Positions 25,621 to 33,941 of a stretch of DNA of 64,000 nucleotides are shown piece after piece. This DNA comes from Pseudorhodoferax sp032153935 (lineage in GTDB: Bacteria > Pseudomonadota > Gammaproteobacteria > Burkholderiales > Burkholderiaceae_C), in NCBI RefSeq assembly GCF_964253035.1, contig NZ_CAXUQL020000001.1, positions 3,844,001 through 3,908,000 of the forward strand. The letters are read 5' to 3'. Position 1 is the first letter of the stretch. Every line of letters begins with the position of its first letter. A model generated the notes under the pieces. That model searched no databases and was not told where the DNA came from. It saw only the letters and a list, made by a program, of their open reading frames with translations. The position numbers and the translations under genes are program-made.

Positions 25621-25630
25621 TTATGCATAA
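25621..25630. promoter_or_regulatory. Palindrome over the regulator start codon (possible autoregulatory site)
   Basis: TTATGCATAA is a perfect 10-bp palindrome covering the ATG of the GntR regulator gene. With its flank, TTATGCATAAAA differs at one base from TTGTGCATAAAA in the hydroxylase/dehydrogenase intergenic region. This is the pattern expected of a shared operator for an autoregulated local regulator. Binding is not demonstrated, and the short palindrome could be coincidental. Confidence 0.4.
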
Positions 25631-26336
25631 AATCTTCGACATGCACAATGAAGAGATCTTGCTGCGCCGGCCGCCGCTCGCCGACCAGGCCTTCACGAAC
25701 CTGCGGCGCGATGTGCTGGCTGGCACCTTCGGCGCGGGCGCCAAGCTCAAGGTCGACGAGCTGCAGGCGGTCTACGGCCTGTCGAGCAGCCCGCTGCGCG
25801 AGGCCCTGAGCCGGCTCGCGCAGGAGGGGCTGATCCGCGCGGACGAGCGCCGCGGCTTCCGCGTGGCGGCGATCTCCGAGGACGACCTGGCCGACATCAC
25901 CCGCATGCGGCTCATGCTCGACGTGGGCGCGCTGCGCGAATCCATGGCGCAGGGTGATGACGCCTGGGAGGCGGCCGTCGTCTCGGCCTACCACCGGCTG
26001 GAGAAGGTCGAGTCGCGCCTCTCCGACGGCCCCGTGGTGCTGGACGACGAGTGGGCCCAGCTGCACCGCAGCTTCCACCTGTCGCTGCTGGCGGCATGCC
26101 CGTCGGAGCGCCAGCGGCTCTGGGGCGCCAGCCTGTTCGACCAGGCCGAGCGCTACCGGCGCTTCTCGGCGCGCTACCGCACGATCGGCCGGCGCAAGTC
26201 GAACGACCACCGCAGGATCATGGACGCCGCGCTGCGCCGCGATGCCGACACCGCCTGTGCGCTGCTCGAAGAGCACATCCTCGGAACCCAGCGCAACGTG
26301 GCGGCCGCGCTGCAGCGCGCCGCAGCCCAGGCCTAG
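25623..26336 (+). CDS. GntR-family regulator with FCD effector domain
   Basis: A 237-residue transcription factor. The winged-helix domain (LRRDVLAGTFGAGAKLKV, then YGLSSSPLREALSRLAQEGL and RRGFRVAAI, residues 20-85) is followed by an all-helical FCD domain with acidic/His metal-ligand positions such as LHRSFHLSLLAA near residue 145. Start 25623 has AGGAAG at good spacing. FCD regulators usually sense organic acids. Its place at the end of the Liv operon, and the shared palindrome, suggest it controls the hydroxylase/dehydrogenase/Liv genes. Its TAG stop overlaps the convergent oxidase stop inside CTAG. Confidence 0.9.
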   Translation: MHKIFDMHNEEILLRRPPLADQAFTNLRRDVLAGTFGAGAKLKVDELQAVYGLSSSPLREALSRLAQEGLIRADERRGFRVAAISEDDLADITRMRLMLDVGALRESMAQGDDAWEAAVVSAYHRLEKVESRLSDGPVVLDDEWAQLHRSFHLSLLAACPSERQRLWGASLFDQAERYRRFSARYRTIGRRKSNDHRRIMDAALRRDADTACALLEEHILGTQRNVAAALQRAAAQA

Positions 26337-27559
26337 GCGGCCTGCGCGGACGCCGCTGCGCGCCGCTTGAACGAAGCCAGCAGCGCGCCCGTTCCCACAT
26401 CGAGCAGCTTGAGCGCGATGGCCTCGCCCAGCCCGGCCGAGTGCTTGAAGCCGTGGCCCGAGCAGGCCGAGGCCACCCAGACGGGCAGGCCGTCGCCGAG
26501 CCGGTCGACCACGAAATCGCGGTCGCGCGTGACCGTGTACATGCAGGCGCGCGATTGCAGCGCCTGCGGCCCGGCCTGCGGAAAGCGGCCGGCGACGCGG
26601 CTGGCGTGCATGGCGGCGGCTTCCTCCAGGCCGACCTCGCGCTGCAGCGCCTCGGGTGTGGTCGGCGCCAGGTACTGCTCGGTCGCCACCTTGAGCGCGG
26701 GCTGCGCCGGGTCGGCCGCGGGAAAACCGTAGAAGTAGTCCTCCTCGCCGTCGCCGTACATCCAGATGAAGACCGGAAAGCGCCCCGGCGCGAAGGCCGG
26801 CGCCGCCTCGGGCGGCAGCGCGAACCAGTGCATGGTCTGGCGGTACACGGCGAACTCGCCGGCCCAGGGCGCCCAGGCCTGCGCGCCCAGGCCCTGCAGC
26901 AGGCCGGGCAGCCAGGCGCCGGCCGACAGCACGACCTGGCGCGCGCGGTGGCGGCCCTGGTCGGTGACCAGGGTCACGCTGCCGTCGCCGTGCGGCTCCA
27001 GGGCCAGCACGGTCTCGCCGCTGCGCAGATGGGCGCCGGCCGCGCGGGCCACGGCCAGCTGCGCGCGGATGGCCTGCTCGGGCCGCACCAGTCCGGCCTC
27101 GGGTTCCCAGTAGCCGATCTCGTCGCCGCGCAGCGCGAAGGGCGGGAAGCGGCGCCGGATCTCGCGCGCGTCCAGCAGTTCGTGCGCGATGCCGTGGCGC
27201 TGCGCGCTGCCGATGGTGCGGCGCAGGAAGTCGGGCTTGCCATGGTGCACGCGGCGGCTGTGCTCGCTGCCCAGCACCAGGCCGCCCGTGGCCTCGTACA
27301 GCGGCAGGCCGGTCTGGCGTTCGAGTTCGCGCCAGATCGCGTGCGAGCGTCGCACCAGCGGCACGTAGGCGTCGCCCTCGCCGATGGCCAGCCGCGTGAT
27401 GCGCGACTCGCCGTGCGAGGAACCCAGGTCGTGCGGCGGCGCATGCCGGTCCAGCCCCAGCACGCGCGCGCCGCGCTGGGCCAGCGGGCGCACGATGGCG
27501 CTGCCCAGGGCGCCCAGGCCGACCACGGCCACGTCATAGGGTTCGTCGTTCGTGCTCAT
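26333..27559 (-). CDS. FAD-dependent amine oxidase, sarcosine/N-methyltryptophan oxidase-like
   Basis: A 408-residue DAO-family flavoprotein. The FAD-binding strand is DVAVVGLGALGSAIVRPLAQRG (near residue 8), then HGESRITRLAIGEGDAYVPL, a typical MSOX/SolA segment, and late VWVASACSGHGFKHSAGLGEA, where the region normally holds a covalent-flavin Cys. Such enzymes oxidise secondary N-methyl amines to imines with O2, releasing H2O2. It is encoded 16 bp after the third sulfonate-binding protein on the same strand. A link to an N-methylated or sulfonated amine is possible but not shown. Confidence 0.87.
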   Translation of the reverse strand: MSTNDEPYDVAVVGLGALGSAIVRPLAQRGARVLGLDRHAPPHDLGSSHGESRITRLAIGEGDAYVPLVRRSHAIWRELERQTGLPLYEATGGLVLGSEHSRRVHHGKPDFLRRTIGSAQRHGIAHELLDAREIRRRFPPFALRGDEIGYWEPEAGLVRPEQAIRAQLAVARAAGAHLRSGETVLALEPHGDGSVTLVTDQGRHRARQVVLSAGAWLPGLLQGLGAQAWAPWAGEFAVYRQTMHWFALPPEAAPAFAPGRFPVFIWMYGDGEEDYFYGFPAADPAQPALKVATEQYLAPTTPEALQREVGLEEAAAMHASRVAGRFPQAGPQALQSRACMYTVTRDRDFVVDRLGDGLPVWVASACSGHGFKHSAGLGEAIALKLLDVGTGALLASFKRRAAASAQAA

Positions 27560-27575
27560 GCGGCGGGATTGGAAC

Positions 27576-28538
27576 TCAAACGAGGCCCAGGTCCAGGAAT
27601 GCGTCCTTGACCTGCACGGGCCTGGGGATCAGCTTGATCTTGGCGAAGGCATCGGCCAGCAGCTGCTGGTCCTGCGCGATCGCGTCGCTGAGTGGCACCA
27701 CGCCGTACGCGCGCCGCTCGGTGGCCAGGGCCAGCACCTGCGGGTCGACCTTGAGCTGCGGTGCCAGCGTCGCCACCACCTCCTTGGGATTGGCCTGCGA
27801 CCAGGTGTTGGCCTTGCGCAGTTCGGCGAACACGGTGCGCAGCAGGTCCTGCTGCGCGCGCGCCACCTCGGGCCGGGCGAAGTGGTAGGTGCGGTTGGCC
27901 GACAGGCCGGTGCCGTCGAACAGCAGCCGCGCGCCGGTGGCCACCTGGGCGCCGGCCAGGAACGGGTCCCACAGGCCGATGGCGGCCACGCTGCCCGATT
28001 GCAGTGCGGCCACCGTGTCCGAGGCGGTGACGATGTAGACCGCCTCCACATCCTCGTAGCGCAGGCCGGCAGCCTCCAGGGCGCGGATCAGGATGTACTG
28101 GCTGTTGTAGCCGCGGCCCGTGGCCACGCGCTTGCCCTTGAGGTCGGCCACGGTCTTGAACGGCGCATCGGCCGGCACCAGGAAGCCCACGCCGCGCGGG
28201 TAGGGGCTCTCGGCCGCGAGGTAGGCCAGGCCCTTGCTGCTGGCCTGCTGGAACACGCCGATGCCGTCGGAGGCATGGCCGAAATCGATGGCGCCGGCGG
28301 CCAGTGCCTCCGACAGCTGGCCGCCACCCAGGAACTCGTGCCACTCGACCTTGGCGCCCTGAACCGCGAGGGCTTTCTCCAGCTGGCCCGTGCCCTTGAG
28401 GATGTTGAGCGTGTTGAACTTCTGGTAGCCGATGCGGATGGTGCGCGGGGCCTGGGCGAGTACGGCGGGTGCCGCCAGCACGGCGGCGCCAGAGGCAGCG
28501 AGTTGCAGGGCCTGGCGGCGGCGCAGAGGAAGGGACAT
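27576..28538 (-). CDS. Third sulfonate-type ABC substrate-binding protein (orphan)
   Basis: A 320-residue periplasmic binding protein of the SsuA/TauA type. Start 28538 gives a Tat-like leader (PLRRRQALQLAASGAAVLAA, cleavage after VLAQ). An upstream in-frame ATG would add 27 residues with no leader features. Typical segments are IRIGYQKFNTLNILKGTGQLE, LKGKRVATGRGYNSQYIL and AAIGLWDPFLAGAQ. Unlike the first operon, no permease or ATPase is nearby, so it may share SsuBC or an unlinked system. Together with the two others it shows expansion of this receptor family. Confidence 0.9.
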   Translation of the reverse strand: MSLPLRRRQALQLAASGAAVLAAPAVLAQAPRTIRIGYQKFNTLNILKGTGQLEKALAVQGAKVEWHEFLGGGQLSEALAAGAIDFGHASDGIGVFQQASSKGLAYLAAESPYPRGVGFLVPADAPFKTVADLKGKRVATGRGYNSQYILIRALEAAGLRYEDVEAVYIVTASDTVAALQSGSVAAIGLWDPFLAGAQVATGARLLFDGTGLSANRTYHFARPEVARAQQDLLRTVFAELRKANTWSQANPKEVVATLAPQLKVDPQVLALATERRAYGVVPLSDAIAQDQQLLADAFAKIKLIPRPVQVKDAFLDLGLV

Positions 28539-28679
28539 GGGGGTGTGATCCGTCGTGACAACGCTGCCGAGCGTAGGCATGCCGGCGCGCCGACGCCACG
28601 AAGAACTTCGCATGTGCATATGCGCGCGCTGCGGCTACAGTGGTCGCCTCGCCGCCCCGGCCCGATGGGAGCATCCGCC

Positions 28680-29321
28680 ATGCAGGATTTCGCCGCTCTG
28701 GTTTCCGCCCTGGCATCGCTGGCCTGGCCTGCGGTCTGTGCCTTCCTGCTGATCTGGCTGCGCGGCCCGGTCGGCGAACTGATCGCCTCGGCCAAGCAGC
28801 GCAAGTTCAAGATCGCCATCGCCGGCAACGAACTGAGCATGGAAGAGGCGGCAGAGCAGCAAAGCCAGGTGGTGCTGGACCTGCAGACCAAGCTCGCGGA
28901 ACTCGAGAAACGCCTCGGCCCGCCACCCGAGGCCGCCGCGGCACCGATGGCCGCCCGCACGGTGCAGCCGGCACGCGGGCACCGCGTGCTGTGGGTCGAC
29001 GACGTGCCGCGCAACAACAGCTACCTGATCGCCGCCTTGCAGGAGCGCGGCGTCGAGGTGGACACCGCGCTGAGTACCGACGAGGGCCTGGCCAGGTTCG
29101 CCGCGCAGCGCTACGACGTGGTCGTGACCGACATGGGCCGGCCCGAAGGCCGCACCGCCGGCATCGACCTCGTGCGCAGGCTGCGGGCGCTGGGCACCCA
29201 GGTGCCGCTGTACATCTACTGCAGCATGGACGCGGCCAAGCGCTGGCGCGACGAGGCGCTGCAGGCCGGCGCCAGCGACATCACGGCCTCAGGCACCAGC
29301 CTGCTCGGCGTGCTGCCCTGA
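28680..29321 (+). CDS. Membrane-tethered orphan receiver (CheY-like) protein lacking the conserved Lys
   Basis: A 213-residue protein. Residues 5-30 are a transmembrane helix (LASLAWPAVCAFLLIWL). Residues 45-80 form a short coiled coil (LDLQTKLAELEKRLG). Residues 105-213 are a receiver domain with the acidic pair (VLWVDDVPRN), phospho-Asp (DVVVTDMGRPEG) and a Ser at the switch position (YIYCSMD). The usual KPF-type Lys is absent; the end reads SDITASGTSLLGVL. Start 28680 follows GGGAG. No histidine kinase is nearby. It may be a degenerate or conflict-type signalling receiver. Confidence 0.8.
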   Translation: MQDFAALVSALASLAWPAVCAFLLIWLRGPVGELIASAKQRKFKIAIAGNELSMEEAAEQQSQVVLDLQTKLAELEKRLGPPPEAAAAPMAARTVQPARGHRVLWVDDVPRNNSYLIAALQERGVEVDTALSTDEGLARFAAQRYDVVVTDMGRPEGRTAGIDLVRRLRALGTQVPLYIYCSMDAAKRWRDEALQAGASDITASGTSLLGVLP

Positions 29322-29324
29322 ACG

Positions 29325-29987
29325 CTACTGGATCTGCACCGCCTGCTCGCCCGGCGTGGGCAGCGCGCGCGGCAGCGCCGCGGCGAAGCGGATCGCCCAG
29401 TGCCCGTCGTCGCCATGCAGCGCGTAGCTGCAGCAGTTGGGCATGGGCAGGCCGAGCTGGAACGCGCGGAAGGCCTGCATGGCGCGCGTGCTGTCCACCG
29501 GAAAGCCCATGCAGCGCCAGACCAGCATGGCCAGCCACATGCCGTGGCCGAACACCACGCTGCGGTCGGGCAGGGCCTCGAGCCGCACGCGCACCTGGTC
29601 CACGCGGCCGGCGAAGGCCAGGAAGCTCTCGGCCCCCGGGCCCGTGCAGTGCGCGGGCTCGGCGCGCGCCCAGTAGGCGTCGATGAGCGGCTTGCGCGCC
29701 AGGTTGGTGGTGCCAGCCACCTCGTCGGGCGGCAAGGTCACGAACTCGTGCAGGTTCGCGATGGTCTCGATCGGCAGCTGCCAGCGCGCGGCGCAGGGCG
29801 CGGCCGTGTGCTGCGCGCGCTGGTAGTGCGAGCTGAACACCTGGGCCGGCTGCCAGTCCATGCTGCGGGCCCAGTGCGCGGCCTGGGCGATGCCGGTGGC
29901 GGTGAGCGGGATCAGGGCCGGGTCGCCACTGGGCAGGCCCGCATTGGCCTCACTCTCGCCATGGCGCACCAGGGTGATGGTCTTCAT
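29325..29987 (-). CDS. Histidine phosphatase superfamily protein
   Basis: A 220-residue protein of the phosphoglycerate-mutase-like fold. It starts with the catalytic LVRHGESEANAG. Further conserved points are TATGIAQA, SSHYQRAQHTA, a Glu in NLHEFVT near residue 85, and the second His in VVFGHGMWLAML near 152. The start overlaps the ArsC-like gene stop by 4 bp, so the two are coupled. It probably hydrolyses a phosphoester; the substrate is not evident. Confidence 0.85.
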   Translation of the reverse strand: MKTITLVRHGESEANAGLPSGDPALIPLTATGIAQAAHWARSMDWQPAQVFSSHYQRAQHTAAPCAARWQLPIETIANLHEFVTLPPDEVAGTTNLARKPLIDAYWARAEPAHCTGPGAESFLAFAGRVDQVRVRLEALPDRSVVFGHGMWLAMLVWRCMGFPVDSTRAMQAFRAFQLGLPMPNCCSYALHGDDGHWAIRFAAALPRALPTPGEQAVQIQ

Positions 29988-30340
29988 GCGGCGGGCAGCA
30001 GGTCCAGCACCAGATCGCCGGGGCGGCACAGCCGGGTGCCGCGCGGCGTCTCGACGATGGGGCGGTTCATGAGCACGGGGTGCTGCACCATCTGTTCGAT
30101 CAGTTGCGCGTCGGTCCACTTCGCGTCGTCCAGGCCCAGTTCGGCGTAGCGCGCCTCCTTGCTGCGCAGCAGTTCGCGTGGCGCGATGCCCATGGCGGCG
30201 ACGAGGCCGGCCAGCCGCTCGGCCGTGGGCGGGGTCTGGAGGTACTCGACGATCTCGGGTTCGATGCCACGCTCGCGCAGCAGGGCCAGCGCGCTGCGCG
30301 AGTTGCTGCAGGCGGGGTTGTGGAAGATGGTGGCGTGCAT
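29984..30340 (-). CDS. ArsC-family (thioredoxin-fold) arsenate reductase-like protein
   Basis: A 118-residue protein close to the glutaredoxin-dependent ArsC/YfgD group. The catalytic-cysteine loop is FHNPACSNSRSALALLRERG. The conserved TP segment reads EYLQTPPTAERL, and the late MNRPIVETPRGTRLCRP holds the Arg residues that bind oxyanion in ArsC. No arsR or arsB gene is near, so the role may be general reduction rather than arsenic resistance. It lies beyond the eCIS-terminal hairpin and is probably a separate transcript. Confidence 0.87.
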   Translation of the reverse strand: MHATIFHNPACSNSRSALALLRERGIEPEIVEYLQTPPTAERLAGLVAAMGIAPRELLRSKEARYAELGLDDAKWTDAQLIEQMVQHPVLMNRPIVETPRGTRLCRPGDLVLDLLPAA

Positions 30341-30380
30341 GCGGTCGATGATACGGACGGCGGCGCTGCCAGGCGGCCTG

Positions 30381-30407
30381 GCCCGGCCATTGCCCCCATG
30401 GCCGGGC
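30381..30407 (-). terminator. Hairpin after the last gene of the eCIS locus
   Basis: GCCCGGCCAT and ATGGCCGGGC form a perfect 10-bp inverted repeat with a 7-base loop, 6 bp beyond the stop of the toxin-like gene. There is no T-tract, but the stem is strong and well placed to end the long minus-strand eCIS transcript before the ArsC-like gene. Confidence 0.55.
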
Positions 30408-30413
30408 GGACCG

Positions 30414-33400
30414 TCATGGCGCAGTCGCGTCGGATTCTTCCGGCAGGCGCAGTGGCGGGACGACCGGTGCCGCGCCCGGCCGGGGTGGCCGCGGCTCGGT
30501 CAGCGGCCAGCCGTCTCCGGCCTGGACATCGATGGACTCGGTGTTGGTGCCGGTGTCGGTCAGCACGTCGTGGGCGGCCGTGCGGCTCGGCTCGCCGAGG
30601 ACGGCGCCGTCGGAGCGGTTGAAGCTGTAGCTCGAATCGCTGTCCATCACCCAGGTGACCTCGCCGTTGGGCCCCACGCGCGCGTTCAGCTCCCCGGCGG
30701 CGCGGGCCGTGCCGCGGAACTCGCCACCCGCGCCCGGGGTCAGGTCGCCGTGCACCACGCGCGACTTGAAGCCGGGCTGGTTCTCCGGCGCGATGATGAA
30801 GTTGCCCTCGCCGTCCACCACCCACAGATACCTGCGTGCCGGATCGAGCTGGCTCACGTCGATGGGCTGGCCGCGGCGCGCGGTCATCATCTCGGGCGGG
30901 TTGCGGTAGGGCATCTCGGCTTCCCGCAGGGTCTCGGCGGTCGAGGGTTCGCCGACCGCATCCAGCAGTTCGGGCGGTGCACGCGTCGGCTCCGCGCCCA
31001 GCACGCGGGTGCGCACCCACTCGTTCAGGTTGCGCGCGCCCAGGCGCAGGCCGGTGTACATCTCGATGCCCGTGACGCGCATGCCGCGCCAGGCCTGCGG
31101 CAGCGCGGCGCGCCAGCCCACCCAGCCGCGCGGGACCAGGTTGGGCCGGAAGAAGGCACCGCCCGGCGGCCCCTTGATCGCGGCGCGCGCGCCCAGCACC
31201 AGGCTCACCAGCGTGAACGCACCCATGACGCCGCGCTCGGTCTGCTCGCCCTGGGTGAGTTCGCGTCCCGTGACGAGGTCGTGCCCGGTGATGCCTTCGG
31301 CGATGCCGGTGATGCCCACGGTGTCTGCCAGCGCATAGCCGGCGATGGTGTACCAGGGGCTGTCCGAGAGTTCCGCCTGCCCGCTGCGCGCGGCGACCGC
31401 GAGCACGAAGCCCACCACCAGCAGGATCGCGCCGGCGATCATGACCGCGGTCCAGGCCGTGAGGATCACGCCGAATGCGGCGGCGATGGCGGCCACGACC
31501 AGGGCCACCGCCACCATGATCAGCAGCCCGACCACGATCTGGCCGATGGCCCGCACCAGCCCGGAGAACCAGCCATCGTCCACCTGCTCGGCGGCTTCCT
31601 GCGCCCGGTCCTCGACCTGGTCGGTGCGCGGCAGGATGGCCTGGGCGATGCCCTCGTCGACCGCGCTGCGCACGTCGTCCGCGAAGCGGGTGTTGATGGC
31701 GTCCAGCTCGGCCGTCGCCTGCGCGATCGCGGTGTCGATCTCGGCCATGACGCCCGCGCTCAGCTGCTCCTGGCGGCTGGCGAGCCCGGCGATGGCGCTC
31801 TCGCCCTGGCTGGCCTGGCCCGCGAGCACCGCCGCGGCCGCGGCGCTGCCGCTCTGCACGACCGCGGCCGATGCGCGCGCGGCCGCGCCTTCCAGCGCGC
31901 CGGCCTGCGTGGCGAAGCCGGCCGCCGCCTCGGCCAGCTGGCCGAGCGTGGCCGTGGCCGACTGGGCCAGGCCCGCGCAGCCGTCCGCGGCGCTCGCGGC
32001 GATGGCGGCGCGCGTCGCCTCGATGACGTCGCGCATGCCGCCGGGCAGCGGCTCGGCGGCGCCGCTCGCGACCGCCTCGGTTTCCTGCAGGCTGGCGTCG
32101 ATGCCGGTCTGCAGCGTGGCCGCGTCGCCGTCCAGGCGCGCCGCTGCTGCCTGCGCGGCCTGCCGGATCGACGCGAGCGTCCGGGCGCTGGCGGCGTCCA
32201 CCTGCGCCAGCGCGCCGGCCTCGGCGGCGTCCAGAGCAGCCAGGTCCGTGGCGAGCCGCTCGTCCAGGCCGGCAGCGGCGCCGGCTTCGCCGGCCTGCAG
32301 TTCGGCGATCGCCGCGGCCGCGGCCTCGGCGAGCAGCGGGATCAGGTCGGCGCGCGCCTGCGCGATCTGCGCGTTGACGCTGTCCGCGTAGTCGAAGTAG
32401 CCGCCGGAGAACTCGGCGGCCCGCTCGCGCACGTCCGCGGCCAGCGAGGGCTTCTTGTCGCGGATGTCCGCCGCACTCTCGGTGGCCACTTCCAGCGCGG
32501 CCGCGCGCTTGTCCGGATTCGGCTCCTCGCGGCCGGGATGGCGCGCCGCCTCGGCGCGGCCGGCCTGCTCGCATTGGCCGGCCGCGGCTTCCAGTTCCCG
32601 GTCCGAGCGCGCGACCTCCTGCTCCGCGATGGTCCCGGGCTCGCGGCTGCGCGCCGCGGCCGCCTCGCTCATCTGCTGCGCACGCAGCGCGAGCTGGCCT
32701 TCGGCGTCCGCCGTGCGCAGCGCCGATCCGGCTTCGAGCGCCGCGACCTGGCCGGCGATCTGCGCCGAGAGCTGCGCCCGGCTCTGCGCCGTGGCGGCCA
32801 CGCGCGCGGCCCGGGCGCCGGCGCAGTGCGCGCCGATGCGCGCGCGCAATGCGGCCGCGTCCCGCTGCACGGCCGCGGCCTGCTCCTGCACACCGGCGAG
32901 GAGCAGGGCCTTCTGGGTCTCGGCTTCGGTGGCGATGGCGGCCTTGTGCGTCTCGGCCTCTGCGCGCAGCGCGGCGAGCAGCGCCGCCACCTGGGCGCGG
33001 TCCTGCTCCGGGCTGGTGCCGGATTCGAACAGTTCGAGGAACTCCTGCTGCGTGGGCTCGCGCTCTGGAATCGCGGCCTGCAATGCGGCGGGATCCGGCG
33101 GTGGCACGCCCGTGGGCAGCGGCGCGGCATCTGCGGCGCCTTCCCCTGGGCCTGCGGCGGGCGGCGCGTCGTCCGCCGCGCCGGCTTCGCTGGCGCCACC
33201 GTCCGCGCGCGGGGACAGCTCTTCTTCGCCGGGCATCGCGGCCTGCTGCGCCTGCTCCAGTGCCTGGGTTCCGGCCGCCAGCTGTTCTTCGATGGCGCGC
33301 TCGCCCGCGGGCGGTTCTTTGGCCGGAGCGGGGCCTGCGGTCGCGGGGGCCGGGGCAGGGGCAGGGGCAGGGGCAGGGGCGGACTGCGCCCGCGGCGGTT

Positions 33401-33941
33401 CGACGGTGGCAGCCGTCGCAGGCGGCTCCTGGGGCATCGGCCCGCTCGGCGCCAGGACGGTGGGCTGGCCCGCGCGCCGCTCGGCTTGGATGCCCCCGAT
33501 GGCCACCACCTCGGCCAGCTCGCCGCGCATGACGCTGTCGTCGACGTCTTCGCCGGCCGCTGCCGAAGGCCCGATCACCGTGGCGGCCGCAGCCTGTGCC
33601 GCGCTCGGCGCCTGGGCATCCGGTGCCGCTTCGGCGGGCTGCGGGCTGTCTTCGGCAAGGTCTGCGCCGGTCCTGGCCGTGGTGGCGGCGTCCTGCGGTG
33701 CGGTGCGCGGCGCGTTGCCAGCGGTGGCGGGCGGGGCGCCCGTCGCGGACTGTTCGGCGCCGCTCGCCGCTGGCGCAGGCGCCGGTTGCGCGACCGCCGC
33801 CAGGTAGCGCGGCATGCCGGCCGGCGCGACGGGCGGGGCCACCGCGGCCTGCGGCTGGGCCGCGCCGTCCGCGGGCGCCGCGCCCGGGTGGCGGCGCGCG
33901 CGCTCGCGCGCGGGACGCGGAGGGGCCAGCGCGGTGCCCAT
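30414..33941 (-). CDS. Large Ala-rich polymorphic-toxin-like protein, candidate eCIS cargo
   Basis: A 1,175-residue protein, the last gene of the eCIS locus, sharing one base (TGATG) with the AAA+ ATPase stop. Residues 1-250 are Ala/Pro-rich and low in complexity. Residues about 250-790 are Ala/Glu/Gln-rich with heptad-like coiled coil. Two strongly hydrophobic helices lie near 795-850 (GQIVVGLLIMVAVALVVAA and AVMIAGAILLVVGFVLAVA). Next comes a pre-toxin (TG)-like segment (GITGIAEGITGHDLVTGREL). The last 300 residues contain a compact C-terminal module (RRYLWVVDGEGNF, VVHGDLTPG, RAAGELN, DSDSSYSFNR) of the kind seen at the ends of polymorphic toxins. A delivered effector is inferred; enzyme activity and immunity gene are unknown. 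Confidence 0.7.
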   Translation of the reverse strand: MGTALAPPRPARERARRHPGAAPADGAAQPQAAVAPPVAPAGMPRYLAAVAQPAPAPAASGAEQSATGAPPATAGNAPRTAPQDAATTARTGADLAEDSPQPAEAAPDAQAPSAAQAAAATVIGPSAAAGEDVDDSVMRGELAEVVAIGGIQAERRAGQPTVLAPSGPMPQEPPATAATVEPPRAQSAPAPAPAPAPAPATAGPAPAKEPPAGERAIEEQLAAGTQALEQAQQAAMPGEEELSPRADGGASEAGAADDAPPAAGPGEGAADAAPLPTGVPPPDPAALQAAIPEREPTQQEFLELFESGTSPEQDRAQVAALLAALRAEAETHKAAIATEAETQKALLLAGVQEQAAAVQRDAAALRARIGAHCAGARAARVAATAQSRAQLSAQIAGQVAALEAGSALRTADAEGQLALRAQQMSEAAAARSREPGTIAEQEVARSDRELEAAAGQCEQAGRAEAARHPGREEPNPDKRAAALEVATESAADIRDKKPSLAADVRERAAEFSGGYFDYADSVNAQIAQARADLIPLLAEAAAAAIAELQAGEAGAAAGLDERLATDLAALDAAEAGALAQVDAASARTLASIRQAAQAAAARLDGDAATLQTGIDASLQETEAVASGAAEPLPGGMRDVIEATRAAIAASAADGCAGLAQSATATLGQLAEAAAGFATQAGALEGAAARASAAVVQSGSAAAAAVLAGQASQGESAIAGLASRQEQLSAGVMAEIDTAIAQATAELDAINTRFADDVRSAVDEGIAQAILPRTDQVEDRAQEAAEQVDDGWFSGLVRAIGQIVVGLLIMVAVALVVAAIAAAFGVILTAWTAVMIAGAILLVVGFVLAVAARSGQAELSDSPWYTIAGYALADTVGITGIAEGITGHDLVTGRELTQGEQTERGVMGAFTLVSLVLGARAAIKGPPGGAFFRPNLVPRGWVGWRAALPQAWRGMRVTGIEMYTGLRLGARNLNEWVRTRVLGAEPTRAPPELLDAVGEPSTAETLREAEMPYRNPPEMMTARRGQPIDVSQLDPARRYLWVVDGEGNFIIAPENQPGFKSRVVHGDLTPGAGGEFRGTARAAGELNARVGPNGEVTWVMDSDSSYSFNRSDGAVLGEPSRTAAHDVLTDTGTNTESIDVQAGDGWPLTEPRPPRPGAAPVVPPLRLPEESDATAP
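33352..33380. repeat. GGGGCA hexanucleotide tandem repeat (G-quadruplex-capable)
   Basis: Four perfect GGGGCA units followed by GGGGC make five G4 runs spaced by CA on the plus strand, the template strand of the toxin-like gene. On the coding strand the repeat gives alternating Pro-Ala. Because the unit is 6 bp, copy-number changes keep the reading frame and would alter only linker length. Confidence 0.75.
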
